A stretch of DNA of 9,019 nucleotides from an uncultured Clostridium sp. (GCA_947428535.1 CANEMG010000023.1:1-9019); one strand, 5' to 3'. Positions 1-6,956 are shown, counted from the stretch's first letter. The notes: generated by a model from the sequence alone, not told the origin. Program-made: numbers and translations.

Positions 1-1419
1 AGAATTATATTCATTATATAATTTTATATTTTTTACATCTAAATTTTCGAACATCCAATTAGCTGCTGCTACTGGATATGATGAAGTATCTATATAATCA
101 TTACCAATTGTCGGTTTTATTATATTAGTACATCCTATAATACTTAAACATATTACTACAGTTGCACCAAACCATCCAGTTACAAATTTTTCTATTTTCT
201 TAAATGTTTCTTTATCATATTTTTCTATCATACTTGAAATTAAAGATGCAAGTATCGGTGCACAAAATAGAGCAAACATTGATGTTTGTCTTCTTGTTTT
301 AAAGGCTAAATATGTTATTCCACCTAACATAAACAAATCATGAAGTTTTATTTTAGTATCTGTAAATATTAAAACTAATAAAAATAAGACTATTGCAAAA
401 CAAAACTCTTGATTTTCAATTAATGTAAGTGGTAAATGTTCATTTATTGAAGCTGTTGTATTTCCTTTCATTATTTTATATAAATATGTGAAAGCTCCAT
501 CTCCCGCAGGATTTATAAACCCTGTAAATATAGCTATTCCCATTATTGTTATAAGTAATAATACAATATAATTTTTTTCTGCTTTTATTTTATAAGGATT
601 TTCTCTTAATTTTCTTATTTTTCTATTTCTTTTATTAGTCTTTTCTGTAAGTTTAACTATTTTTTCATCATACTTAATTTTCTTTTCTTCTGTTTTAGTA
701 AGTTTTTTTCTTATACTAAAATATAATTTTCCAAACCTAAAACCTATATTAAAATCTTCTAATACTAATAAAACATATTCTCCTATATATGGCAAAAATA
801 ATACAAAATAAAATGGCCATACTGCACAGTGAAAGTTAGCTATTAATAAAGGAATTATCAATAACATTATTACATATCTTCTTTTCTTTGTTTCTAAAAA
901 ACTTTCTATACAAAAAACTTCCCAAACAAATAATATAAATGTTATAAGTTGAGCTCTTGCTGCAACAAAATCTTTAATTAGATACATTGCTCCAAATGTT
1001 ATAATGAATGAAACTACTTTATTTTTTGATTTTTTATTACAAAGTGCATATATAGAAATGCCTAAAATAGCACTTAAAATCATTGTTGAAGCATAAATCC
1101 CTGGTTGTCCAAAAGCATTATAAACTATATACATAGATAAATCATATAACCAATGTGGATAAGTATATGGCAATTCATGCCAAGAATATAAATCTGTAGT
1201 TAAATCTGAAATACCATTATTATATATATATTGACCTATTGTTATTGTATAAAAAGTATCATTTTGTAATGTTTTAGGTGAAATAGCTGCACAAAACATA
1301 CCAATACAAATAATTGCAACTATATGAAATATTGTATTTCTAACTTTTGTTTTTTTACTAGAAGTTGTTTCTTCTGCTATGTTTTCTTCTGTTTTATTCT
1401 CTTCGTTATTTATTTCCAT
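1..1419 (-). CDS. Polytopic membrane protein, GT-C glycosyltransferase-like (3' end outside window)
   Basis: A continuous reading frame of 473 codons starts at ATG 1419 and has no stop before the window edge, so the C-terminus is missing. An AAGGAG ribosome site lies at 1424-1430. The N-terminal ~30 residues are polar and Glu/Lys-rich and presumably cytoplasmic. Many hydrophobic segments follow, interrupted by a strongly basic, probably cytoplasmic loop at about residues 230-280. Between the first two hydrophobic segments is a polar loop with DTFYTITIGQYI (from D54) and SWHELPYTYPHWLYD (79-93). An acidic residue in the first external loop is typical of GT-C fold lipid-linked sugar transferases. 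The last visible stretch has ANWMFENL and ends in KLYNEYNS, which I associate from memory with uncharacterised Clostridia membrane proteins of this type. I therefore call it GT-C-like with modest confidence; donor and acceptor are unknown. It has its own promoter and is separated from ssb by a terminator. Confidence 0.6.
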   Translation of the reverse strand, partial: MEINNEENKTEENIAEETTSSKKTKVRNTIFHIVAIICIGMFCAAISPKTLQNDTFYTITIGQYIYNNGISDLTTDLYSWHELPYTYPHWLYDLSMYIVYNAFGQPGIYASTMILSAILGISIYALCNKKSKNKVVSFIITFGAMYLIKDFVAARAQLITFILFVWEVFCIESFLETKKRRYVIMLLIIPLLIANFHCAVWPFYFVLFLPYIGEYVLLVLEDFNIGFRFGKLYFSIRKKLTKTEEKKIKYDEKIVKLTEKTNKRNRKIRKLRENPYKIKAEKNYIVLLLITIMGIAIFTGFINPAGDGAFTYLYKIMKGNTTASINEHLPLTLIENQEFCFAIVLFLLVLIFTDTKIKLHDLFMLGGITYLAFKTRRQTSMFALFCAPILASLISSMIEKYDKETFKKIEKFVTGWFGATVVICLSIIGCTNIIKPTIGNDYIDTSSYPVAAANWMFENLDVKNIKLYNEYNS

Positions 1420-1448
1420 ACAAGCTCCTTTTATAATTATTAAAATTC

Positions 1449-1466
1449 ATTTGAATTATATCAAAT
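1449..1466 (-). promoter_or_regulatory. Extended -10 promoter of the membrane-protein gene, inside an inverted repeat
   Basis: Read on the minus strand, TGATATAAT is a textbook extended -10 (TGn-TATAAT) about 25 bases upstream of the AAGGAG site. No good -35 hexamer is present at 16-18 bases, which fits extended -10 promoters. The TATAAT is flanked symmetrically by ATTTGA and TCAAAT, so the whole 18 bases form an interrupted palindrome that could be an operator. Confidence 0.5.
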
Positions 1467-1551
1467 ATCTTTTAAAAAATACATACTTTATTTAAATTTT
1501 ATCCCAAAACTTAATTTTTAATTACAATTCATAGTTTATTTTATATTTTTT

Positions 1552-1597
1552 AAAAAATAAAAACGCCCATATACCAACTTCTGTTAGCACATGGACA
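1552..1597 (-). terminator. Rho-independent terminator of ssb
   Basis: On the minus strand the two arms (1583-1596 and 1565-1578) pair at all 14 positions when G-U pairs are allowed, around a four-base AGAA loop. They are followed by GTTTTTATTTTTT. The hairpin begins about 50 bases after the ssb stop codon. The plus-strand reading has no T-run, so the terminator works only for minus-strand transcripts. Confidence 0.85.
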
Positions 1598-1645
1598 TTT
1601 ATATAATTTGCTAAAATTTATATAAAAATTAATTTATATCTAACT

Positions 1646-2314
1646 CTAAACAGCTGCTTCAGCCTCTTCTGATTCTTCATCATTATTTACTATTTCCATA
1701 CTTGCGATTGAAACTTCATAAGCAACTCTTGTTTCAGATGTACCATCTTCAAATTTCTTTTCATAAGTTCTAGATTGAACTCTACCTGTAATTTTAACTT
1801 CTGTTCCAACTTCCATATTTTGACAAAATCTTGCATTTCTTCCCCAAGCTATACTTGGTATGTAATCTGATTTATTATATGCTCTGTTAACAGCTAATAA
1901 AACATCAGCTATTTCTCTTCCAAATGGTGTTTGTCTATATATAGGTTTTTTGCAAACATAACCTATTAAAACAACTTCATTTGTTACTTCATCTTTTTCA
2001 TCTTCTACTTCTTCAGCTTCATTGATTTCTTTAGCAAAAACTGTTAAAACCAATCTATTTCTTTCGTTTTCATAATTGTTATAAGATCTAAATTGACCTT
2101 CTACTGTTACTTTTTTTCCTATAACTATATCTAATCCAGTTAATAATCTTTCAGATATAGTAATTGGGATAATATCAACAGTTGAACTTAATCTAATAAC
2201 TTCTAGATTAAACACATAAAATTTTTCTCCATAAATTTCATGACTGTAACTTTTCTCACTTACTATTTTTCCAACTAATACTAAATGATTGTTTTCTGAA
2301 TAATTTGTATTCAA
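1646..2314 (-). CDS. Tandem OB-fold single-stranded DNA-binding-like protein
   Basis: The product has 222 residues and probably binds single-stranded DNA. It appears to hold two OB folds in one chain. The first spans about residues 9-97, with LVLVGKI and VTVEGQFRSYNNY as paired strands. The second spans about 112-209, with VVLIGYVCKKPIYRQTPFGREI, SIAWGRNARF and VKITGRVQSRTYE. The second resembles ordinary SSB most closely. A Glu/Asp-rich linker (98-110) joins them. The tail (211-222) is acidic but ends EAEAAV, not the DDDIPF-like tip through which canonical SSB recruits partner proteins. Normal bacterial SSB has one OB fold per chain and is a tetramer; with two, a dimer would give the same four folds (inference). 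The start is TTG, supported by a strong AAGGAGG eight bases upstream. It is monocistronic, with its own promoter and terminator. It is probably an accessory SSB-type protein; a main ssb gene is expected elsewhere. Confidence 0.8.
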   Translation of the reverse strand: MNTNYSENNHLVLVGKIVSEKSYSHEIYGEKFYVFNLEVIRLSSTVDIIPITISERLLTGLDIVIGKKVTVEGQFRSYNNYENERNRLVLTVFAKEINEAEEVEDEKDEVTNEVVLIGYVCKKPIYRQTPFGREIADVLLAVNRAYNKSDYIPSIAWGRNARFCQNMEVGTEVKITGRVQSRTYEKKFEDGTSETRVAYEVSIASMEIVNNDEESEEAEAAV

Positions 2315-2322
2315 TTTTAATT

Positions 2323-2329
2323 CCTCCTT
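2323..2329 (-). promoter_or_regulatory. Ribosome binding site fixing the TTG start of the SSB-like gene
   Basis: AAGGAGG on the minus strand lies eight bases before the TTG at 2314. No in-frame ATG is better placed, so the strong site decides for the TTG start. Confidence 0.8.
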
Positions 2330-2395
2330 AAAATTTATCTACTGTATTCTTCATATAATGTGTATATTTTTTATTTTTTCACTAAAAACAATTAT

Positions 2396-2424
2396 AGTAT
2401 AACACATTTTACAACTTTTGTCTA
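2396..2424 (-). promoter_or_regulatory. Sigma-A-type promoter of the SSB-like gene
   Basis: On the minus strand the -35 is TAGACA (2419-2424) and the -10 is TATACT (2396-2401), separated by exactly 17 bases. The implied leader is about 75 bases before the TTG start. Confidence 0.75.
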
Positions 2425-2530
2425 CATAAAATTGGATATTTTTCGTTTTTTTTCCTGTTTTTCCATATTTTATTCCAGTTTTTTTACTTTTAAAAGTCAT
2501 AAACACGTAAACTTATTATTTGTAACCCAT

Positions 2531-2550
2531 TTAAATTTATGTAAATTTAA
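2531..2550. repeat. Short perfect AT palindrome in the murD-ssb gap
   Basis: Two nine-base arms, TTAAATTTA and TAAATTTAA, are separated by two bases. The element contains almost no G or C and has no T-run on either side, so it is not a convincing terminator for murD. The rest of the 2425-2561 gap shows no gene or recognisable site. Confidence 0.4.
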
Positions 2551-2561
2551 GCAATTATTAT

Positions 2562-3929
2562 CTATTTTAAATCACTACTTCTTACATATTCTTTAAATAA
2601 GTTTCCTCTTTCTTCAAAATTCTTAAAATACCCATAGCTTGATGCAGCTGGAGATAAAACGCATACTGAATTTTTTTTAGTTATCTTTTTTGCAAGTATA
2701 ACAGCCTCTTTTAGCTTTTCTACAAGCACTACATTTTTATTACTTTTATTTAATCCTTGTTTTATATATTCGCCAGTTTTAGGCAAACAAATAATATTTT
2801 CAATTTCACTTTTCTCTAAGAATTGTATTAACTCTGACAAGTTAACACCTCTATCTTTTCCACCAACTATAATTGTATTTATATTCTTAACAGATTTTAT
2901 ATCATTTATTGTAGCCTCTGGTATTGTAGCAATTGAGCTATTATAATACTCTACTCCATCAAAATTTCCTACATACTCCATTCTATGTTCAAGTGGTTTA
3001 AAATTTTTTATTGAATTTATAGTTTGATTTATGTTTAAATTTAAAATATTACTTACAGCAAATACAAACATTATATTTTGAATATTATGAATACCTTTTA
3101 AATTTAATTTTTCATTTATATTCATTACTTCTTTATTATTACAATATATGATTTCATTTTCTAAAAATACGCTATTTTTTACTTTAGGTTTGTTTTTAAT
3201 AGAAATAGCATAATCATTTTCTTTATATGGAAAACCATATTCTAGCATAAATTCATTATCAAAATTATAAATAAAAATATCTTTATTAGTTTGATATTTA
3301 GCTAAATTAAATTTTGCTTCAACATATTTTTTTAATGATTTATAATGATCTAAATGTTCTTCAAAAATGTCTAATATAATTCCTATACAAGTCGACTTTT
3401 TTATAAATTCTAAAGCATGAGAAGAAATTTCTATAACTACTATACTATTTTCTGAAATATCTTCTATATCATTAAAAATTGGCTCTCCTATATTTCCTAA
3501 AAGATATGCATCTTTTCCCTGTTCAATTAAAATCTTATATATAAGACTACTTGTTGTGCTTTTTCCTTTAGTTCCTGTTACACCAATTGTATAAGTATTT
3601 ATAAATTCTAAAAATAATTCTAACTGACTTGTAATTTTATTCTCAAATTTAGAAATGTCAAATTCTTTTAATGATATTCCTGGAGCCTTCAAAATGATTT
3701 CATATTCCTCTATTCCATTAAGATAATTTTCTCCTAAAGAAACTTCTAAATATGGATCTTCCGTAAGTTCTATTTTACTATCTAGTAAATTTATGTTTTT
3801 ATCAGATATAAATAATTGCTTTTCTGGAAAGTGTTTTCTAAGAAATCTATAACTTGATTCCCCTTCCATTCCAAAACCTAAAATCACTATTTTCTTATTT
3901 TCCAAATAATTTAATAAATCTTTTAACAT
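2562..3929 (-). CDS. murD: MurD2-type UDP-N-acetylmuramoyl-L-alanine--glutamate ligase
   Basis: This 455-residue cytoplasmic Mur ligase adds glutamate to UDP-MurNAc-L-Ala using ATP. Visible family features are an N-terminal Rossmann-like domain (VILGFGMEGESS, 15-26), the ATP P-loop GVTGTKGKSTTS (116-127), GNIGEP (145-150), EISS (167-170), EHLDH (191-195), the HNIQN motif (281-285), HRMEYVG (315-321) and LSPAASSYGYF with NFEERG (425-442). The length is normal for MurD. Two places depart from canonical MurD: the usual NDSKATN block is NSSIATI (330-336), losing an Asp and a Lys, and LSPACAS is LSPAASS. Such changes, and a murL gene 35 bases upstream in the same operon, suggest the MurD2 subfamily, which uses L-Glu rather than D-Glu. 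Its start has an AAAAGGGA site just upstream. The enzyme class is secure; the L-Glu specificity is inferred from context and motifs. Confidence 0.85.
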   Translation of the reverse strand: MLKDLLNYLENKKIVILGFGMEGESSYRFLRKHFPEKQLFISDKNINLLDSKIELTEDPYLEVSLGENYLNGIEEYEIILKAPGISLKEFDISKFENKITSQLELFLEFINTYTIGVTGTKGKSTTSSLIYKILIEQGKDAYLLGNIGEPIFNDIEDISENSIVVIEISSHALEFIKKSTCIGIILDIFEEHLDHYKSLKKYVEAKFNLAKYQTNKDIFIYNFDNEFMLEYGFPYKENDYAISIKNKPKVKNSVFLENEIIYCNNKEVMNINEKLNLKGIHNIQNIMFVFAVSNILNLNINQTINSIKNFKPLEHRMEYVGNFDGVEYYNSSIATIPEATINDIKSVKNINTIIVGGKDRGVNLSELIQFLEKSEIENIICLPKTGEYIKQGLNKSNKNVVLVEKLKEAVILAKKITKKNSVCVLSPAASSYGYFKNFEERGNLFKEYVRSSDLK

Positions 3930-3964
3930 AGTTATATCCCTTTTATAATTGTTTTAAGATAAGT

Positions 3965-5335
3965 CTATTTTAAATTTTCTTGCTCTATAACAGACTTAAG
4001 TTTATTCTTTAAAATAATTTCAAATTCTTCAGGCACATTATTGTTTCCGTTATATTCTTCTAATAAACTTTCTTTTGAAAGTTCAAAATGTTCTTTGTAG
4101 TATTTTAGTAAATATGGTAATTCTTCATTCTCCATTTTTTCTATTATTTTAGTTATTGCAAAACGAACTTCTGCATATGTTCCTACACATTCAAATGGCT
4201 TAGTTTTCCCATATCCACAAAGCTCTATAAAAGTCTTTTCTAAATCTTTTCTATCAAATAAATCTTCTCCAAAAATTTTTATTAGCTTTTCTTTATATAA
4301 AAACGGGCTTAAAATTGTAAAGACAAATAAACATTTTGGGCAACTACAGCACCACTTCCAAGGTTCTGACTTACTTCCTACATTACAACTATTAAAAACA
4401 TTATGAAACTTTTCTAATTTAGAAAAAAGCATTGCTATTTGAAGTTCACTAAGTGGTCTTAACATACTAAAATATTCTACATTAGTTTTTAAATATTTAT
4501 TTGCATATTCTCTAAAATCATTTTCAAATTCTATTGTTTTAGAATATTGATGATTTATGTTTTCACCTTCTATATTAGACTCATTTGCACTATTTTCATT
4601 AGATAATGCTATATATTTTTTTCCTAGTAAATAAGAACATAAATATGTTAGAAAAGCTACAACTCCTGAAAATGGTGTATGTCCATTTAAGAATCCTTTC
4701 GAATTTAATTCCAATAAATTCTTATCAATAGTCCTATTCACTTCAATAACTTTATTATCTTCAAATCCTGATATTTTAGCACATTCTAATGGTACTTTTT
4801 TTCTCCCAATTCTAAATATTAAAGTATCTTGTTTATATTCTTTTAATAAATCTAGAGTGACATTAGAGTCTTTTCCACCACCAACTGGTATAATAATACC
4901 GTTTAATTCTTCCTCATTTCTAGCAACATTTATTTCTTCTCCTTCTGAAACAAATTGTACTAAGTCTTTTTCTGAAATTTTTATATTATTTATGTATCTA
5001 AATTCTCCTAGTCCTGTATAAAATAATTTTTTAAACCAATTTTCTTGATATTCATCTAGTTTTCCACATTTTATAAAAAACTGTGGAGAACATGTCGCTT
5101 TAAAATAACTTATTGCTTCTATCATTCCTAAATTAAAAACTATATTTTTTATTAGATCTGAATTTATATCTTTAAATTTAAAATCTTTTTTTAATATTTC
5201 TATTCTTGGATTAAATTTTGTTAAAGTTTCAATTTCAAAATCGTATTCTATACAAATTTTATTTTCTTCTTCCCAAATTTTATATGAATTATATAAAAAC
5301 TTTGGATATTTTTTTCTTAATTCATCAAAATTCAT
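3965..5335 (-). CDS. murL: MurL, UDP-MurNAc-L-Ala-L-Glu epimerase
   Basis: This 456-residue protein matches what I know of MurL, which inverts the terminal L-Glu of UDP-MurNAc-L-Ala-L-Glu to D-Glu while splitting ATP to AMP and pyrophosphate. The sequence shows a PP-loop-type nucleotide site, IPVGGGKDS (149-157), consistent with that cleavage. It also has NGHTPFSG (217-224), LSNENSANESN (244-254), RPLSEL (293-298), SCN (316-318) and a Cys cluster, WKWCCSCPKC (326-335), followed by LFVFTILSPFL (336-346). The RPLSEL...SCN...CPKC..FVF order is the part I recognise as MurL. It is first in a two-gene operon with the murD2-type ligase, as expected for consecutive steps of one pathway. The start ATG has GAAGGGA just upstream and a perfect consensus promoter about 50 bases away. 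Other PP-loop enzymes (tRNA thiolation, asparagine synthase types) are less likely given the partner gene. Confidence 0.82.
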   Translation of the reverse strand: MNFDELRKKYPKFLYNSYKIWEEENKICIEYDFEIETLTKFNPRIEILKKDFKFKDINSDLIKNIVFNLGMIEAISYFKATCSPQFFIKCGKLDEYQENWFKKLFYTGLGEFRYINNIKISEKDLVQFVSEGEEINVARNEEELNGIIIPVGGGKDSNVTLDLLKEYKQDTLIFRIGRKKVPLECAKISGFEDNKVIEVNRTIDKNLLELNSKGFLNGHTPFSGVVAFLTYLCSYLLGKKYIALSNENSANESNIEGENINHQYSKTIEFENDFREYANKYLKTNVEYFSMLRPLSELQIAMLFSKLEKFHNVFNSCNVGSKSEPWKWCCSCPKCLFVFTILSPFLYKEKLIKIFGEDLFDRKDLEKTFIELCGYGKTKPFECVGTYAEVRFAITKIIEKMENEELPYLLKYYKEHFELSKESLLEEYNGNNNVPEEFEIILKNKLKSVIEQENLK

Positions 5336-5385
5336 ATATTTTTCCCTTCTTTTAATCTTTTATGTATTAAGTTAAAGTATTTTAT

Positions 5386-5414
5386 ATTATATGTTAGATA
5401 AATAAAAATGTCAA
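5386..5414 (-). promoter_or_regulatory. Perfect consensus promoter of the murL-murD operon
   Basis: On the minus strand TTGACA (5409-5414) and TATAAT (5386-5391) match both sigma-A hexamers exactly with the optimal 17-base spacer. Transcription should begin near 5379, giving a leader of about 45 bases before the murL ATG. The strength suggests constitutive housekeeping expression. Confidence 0.92.
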
Positions 5415-5527
5415 AATGTGTATTCATAAATTTCTACTTTTAAGATTAACAAAAACTTTAAGAATTACATAAACTTTATTATAAGCAATTATCAAGTTGC
5501 AAAAAATATAGAAAGGATTAAAAAGTT

Positions 5528-5938
5528 ATGGAATTCGATAAAAAAGTTATAGTTGATGTTGATGGTGTTATTGAGACAGGAAAACAATTTGATTTAGACT
5601 TAAAATTACCAGAAGACAATAGAAATGTTGTTTATGGTATAATAAGAGACTGTCATGACAAACCAGTTTGTGATGCTGTTGTTAAATTAGTAGAAGTATG
5701 TGAAGATGACAGAAAACCTGTATCTCATACTTTCACAGATAAAGAAGGAGAATTTGTCTTTGGACCACTTTGCCCTCACAAAACTTATTCAATTGAAATT
5801 TGGGTAAACAGAGTAAAACACGTAAAAATTTGTAAAACTTGTGATAGAGAAGGAAAATGCTTAAAAGGCGTTGATTTATGCTGTGAAAAAGAGCATATGA
5901 CAGAACCAAAAATGGAATGTGATTGTGATAAAGACTAA
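5528..5938 (+). CDS. Cys-rich protein with carboxypeptidase-regulatory-like (beta-sandwich) domain
   Basis: This 136-residue protein is the only plus-strand gene. Residues about 33-100 read like a carboxypeptidase-regulatory or Cna-B-like beta-sandwich: NVVYGIIRDCHDKPVCDAVV, then HTFTDKEGEFVFGPLCP, then YSIEIWVN. The usual pattern is G-x-V..G.P..A.V.L..........T...G.F.F. The C-terminal third holds CKTC (102-105) and further Cys residues; eleven Cys occur in all (42, 48, 58, 82, 102, 105, 111, 118, 119, 131, 133). There is no signal peptide or membrane segment. The Cys could bind metal or crosslink the protein. A spore-coat or envelope-associated role is possible, but nothing here proves it. 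GAAAGGA lies ten bases before the ATG. No convincing promoter is seen in the 5415-5527 stretch. It ends in a strong terminator and is divergent from murL. Confidence 0.75.
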   Translation: MEFDKKVIVDVDGVIETGKQFDLDLKLPEDNRNVVYGIIRDCHDKPVCDAVVKLVEVCEDDRKPVSHTFTDKEGEFVFGPLCPHKTYSIEIWVNRVKHVKICKTCDREGKCLKGVDLCCEKEHMTEPKMECDCDKD

Positions 5939-5959
5939 TTTATGTAATATTTAGTTTTA

Positions 5960-5989
5960 GGGCTTGAAATTTTTTCAAGCCCATTTTTT
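5960..5989 (+). terminator. Rho-independent terminator of the Cys-rich protein gene
   Basis: GGGCTTGAAA and TTTCAAGCCC form a perfect ten-base-pair stem with a TTT loop (5960-5982). A run of six T follows at 5984-5989. It starts 22 bases after the stop codon. The reverse strand has no T-run after the hairpin. Confidence 0.95.
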
Positions 5990-5993
5990 AGTA

Positions 5994-6137
5994 CTACATA
6001 GAAGTTCTTACTCTTTTTGCTAGCTTTTTACCTTTTTTTAATATCATTTTTTTACTATTATCTATTCCTTCAGAATACATCATCATTGTTCCAGCAGTAA
6101 TTAAACTACCTATCATTACACCTTTTACAAAATTCAT
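5994..6137 (-). CDS. 47-residue small membrane-associated protein of unknown function
   Basis: Starting at ATG 6137 the frame encodes 47 residues and stops at TAG 5994-5996. The N-terminal half is hydrophobic and Met-rich (FVKGVMIGSLITAGTMMMY, residues 3-21) and could span or insert in the membrane. The C-terminal half is strongly basic (KKMILKKGKKLAKRVR, 29-44). This hydrophobic-then-basic layout resembles small YtxH-like proteins of Gram-positives, but I do not assign a family. A purine-rich GGGGTGGAG lies directly before the ATG. It is 50 bases downstream of the second TSUP gene with no terminator between, so it may share that transcript. It converges on the terminator of the plus-strand gene. 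The clean ribosome site and amino-acid pattern argue that it is real. Confidence 0.65.
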   Translation of the reverse strand: MNFVKGVMIGSLITAGTMMMYSEGIDNSKKMILKKGKKLAKRVRTSM

Positions 6138-6187
6138 TTTCTCCACCCCTTTCAAATAATTAACTACTTTTTATAAATTATTTTATA

Positions 6188-6571
6188 TTAGTTATTATTT
6201 TCTTTTTTCTTTAATATATACTGTTTAAAAAATGAATAACTTTCAAAAAATGCTATACATATCAAAAAAATTCCAAAATATTTTTTTAGCATATTACTTT
6301 CAAGTTTAAAAGATAATTTGCTTCCTACAATTGCTCCAATTATTCCTAGAATAATTATAAATACAGAAAGTTTATAATCTATTTTTTTGTTTTTGACATT
6401 CATAAAAATTGCAGTTATTGATGTTGGAATAAAAAAAATTAAATTTGTTCCTTGAATTAAATGTTGCTCCATAGTTGTAAATAGAGTAAGTAATAATATT
6501 AAAATTGTTCCTCCTCCCATTCCAAGAGCAGCAACAATTCCAGATACCACTCCAAATATTATTTCTTTCAT
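6188..6571 (-). CDS. TauE/SafE (TSUP) family transporter, half-length protein
   Basis: This 127-residue membrane protein matches one repeat of the TSUP (TauE/SafE, DUF81) family, which exports sulfite, sulfonates or similar small anions. It has VSGIVAALGMGGGTILILLLTL (9-30) with the Gly-rich signature, then QHLIQGTNLIFFIPTSITAI (36-55), NKKID (61-65), and two more hydrophobic segments (69-85 and 97-116). About four membrane spans are visible. Full TSUP proteins are usually about 250 residues with two such repeats, so this is a half-size protein. The other half is encoded just upstream (6599-6956). The two probably work together as a heterodimer, or did before the upstream gene was damaged. 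Start ATG 6571 has GAAAGGA about ten bases upstream. Substrate is not predictable from the sequence. Confidence 0.82.
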   Translation of the reverse strand: MKEIIFGVVSGIVAALGMGGGTILILLLTLFTTMEQHLIQGTNLIFFIPTSITAIFMNVKNKKIDYKLSVFIIILGIIGAIVGSKLSFKLESNMLKKYFGIFLICIAFFESYSFFKQYILKKKENNN

Positions 6572-6598
6572 ATTAAGTTTTTTCCTTTCTTGTTTTTA

Positions 6599-6956
6599 TC
6601 AAACAATCATTTTTATTCCTGCATAAATTAAAAATATAATGAATAAACCTTTTAAAACTTTTTTATCTAATTTTACTAATAGTTTAGAACCTATATATCC
6701 GTCCAATAATTCCACCAACAGCACATTTTATTGCTATTATCCAATCAATAGAATTTTCATTAAAATAAAAGAAACTGCTCGTTAAAACCATAAAAAATAT
6801 GCATAGAATTGTGGTCGCTCTTGATATAACCTCATCTTTCTTTAAAATAAGTGTCATAAACGGAACTAATATAAGCCCGCCTCCAGCTCCAAAAAAACCA
6901 CTTATTAAGCCTGCTAAAAATCCTATGCAAATATTTCCAATATTTTTCTTATTCAT
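6599..6956 (-). pseudogene. TauE/SafE (TSUP) half-transporter with a one-base frameshift
   Basis: The frame from ATG 6956 encodes a TSUP N-terminal-type repeat: GFLAGLISGFFGAGGGLILV (12-31) followed by RATTILCIFFMV (46-57) and AVGGIIG (79-85). It then runs into GRIYRF and a TAA at 6684-6686. Reading one base further on restores the family sequence, GYIGSKLLVKLDKKV, then a hydrophobic end GLFIIFLIYAGIKMIV and a TGA at 6599-6601. Removing one base near 6701 (an extra C on the minus strand between two GGA codons) would give an intact 118-residue protein that stops 27 bases before the next gene. An upstream TTG at 6992 could lengthen the N-terminus by 12 Lys-rich residues, but family alignment favours ATG 6956. 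Neither start has a good ribosome site. Sequencing error, genuine decay or recoding cannot be separated here. Confidence 0.75.

Noticed and set aside
2360..2596. Plus-strand open frame of 78 codons
   Set aside because: It is a Phe/Tyr/Ser-rich translation of AT-rich DNA that overlaps the ssb promoter and the 3' end of murD. It has no ribosome site or family resemblance.
5436..5480. Three ACTTT repeats spaced 18-19 bases upstream of the plus-strand gene
   Set aside because: The repeated words are short and A/T-dominated in a very AT-rich stretch, so they are expected by chance, and no operator symmetry is present.
5470..5484. Possible -10 elements for the plus-strand gene (TATTAT, TTATAA) and sporulation-sigma-like CATA words
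   Set aside because: None has a matching -35 at a sensible distance, and the CATA words lack the rest of the sigma-E or sigma-K consensus.
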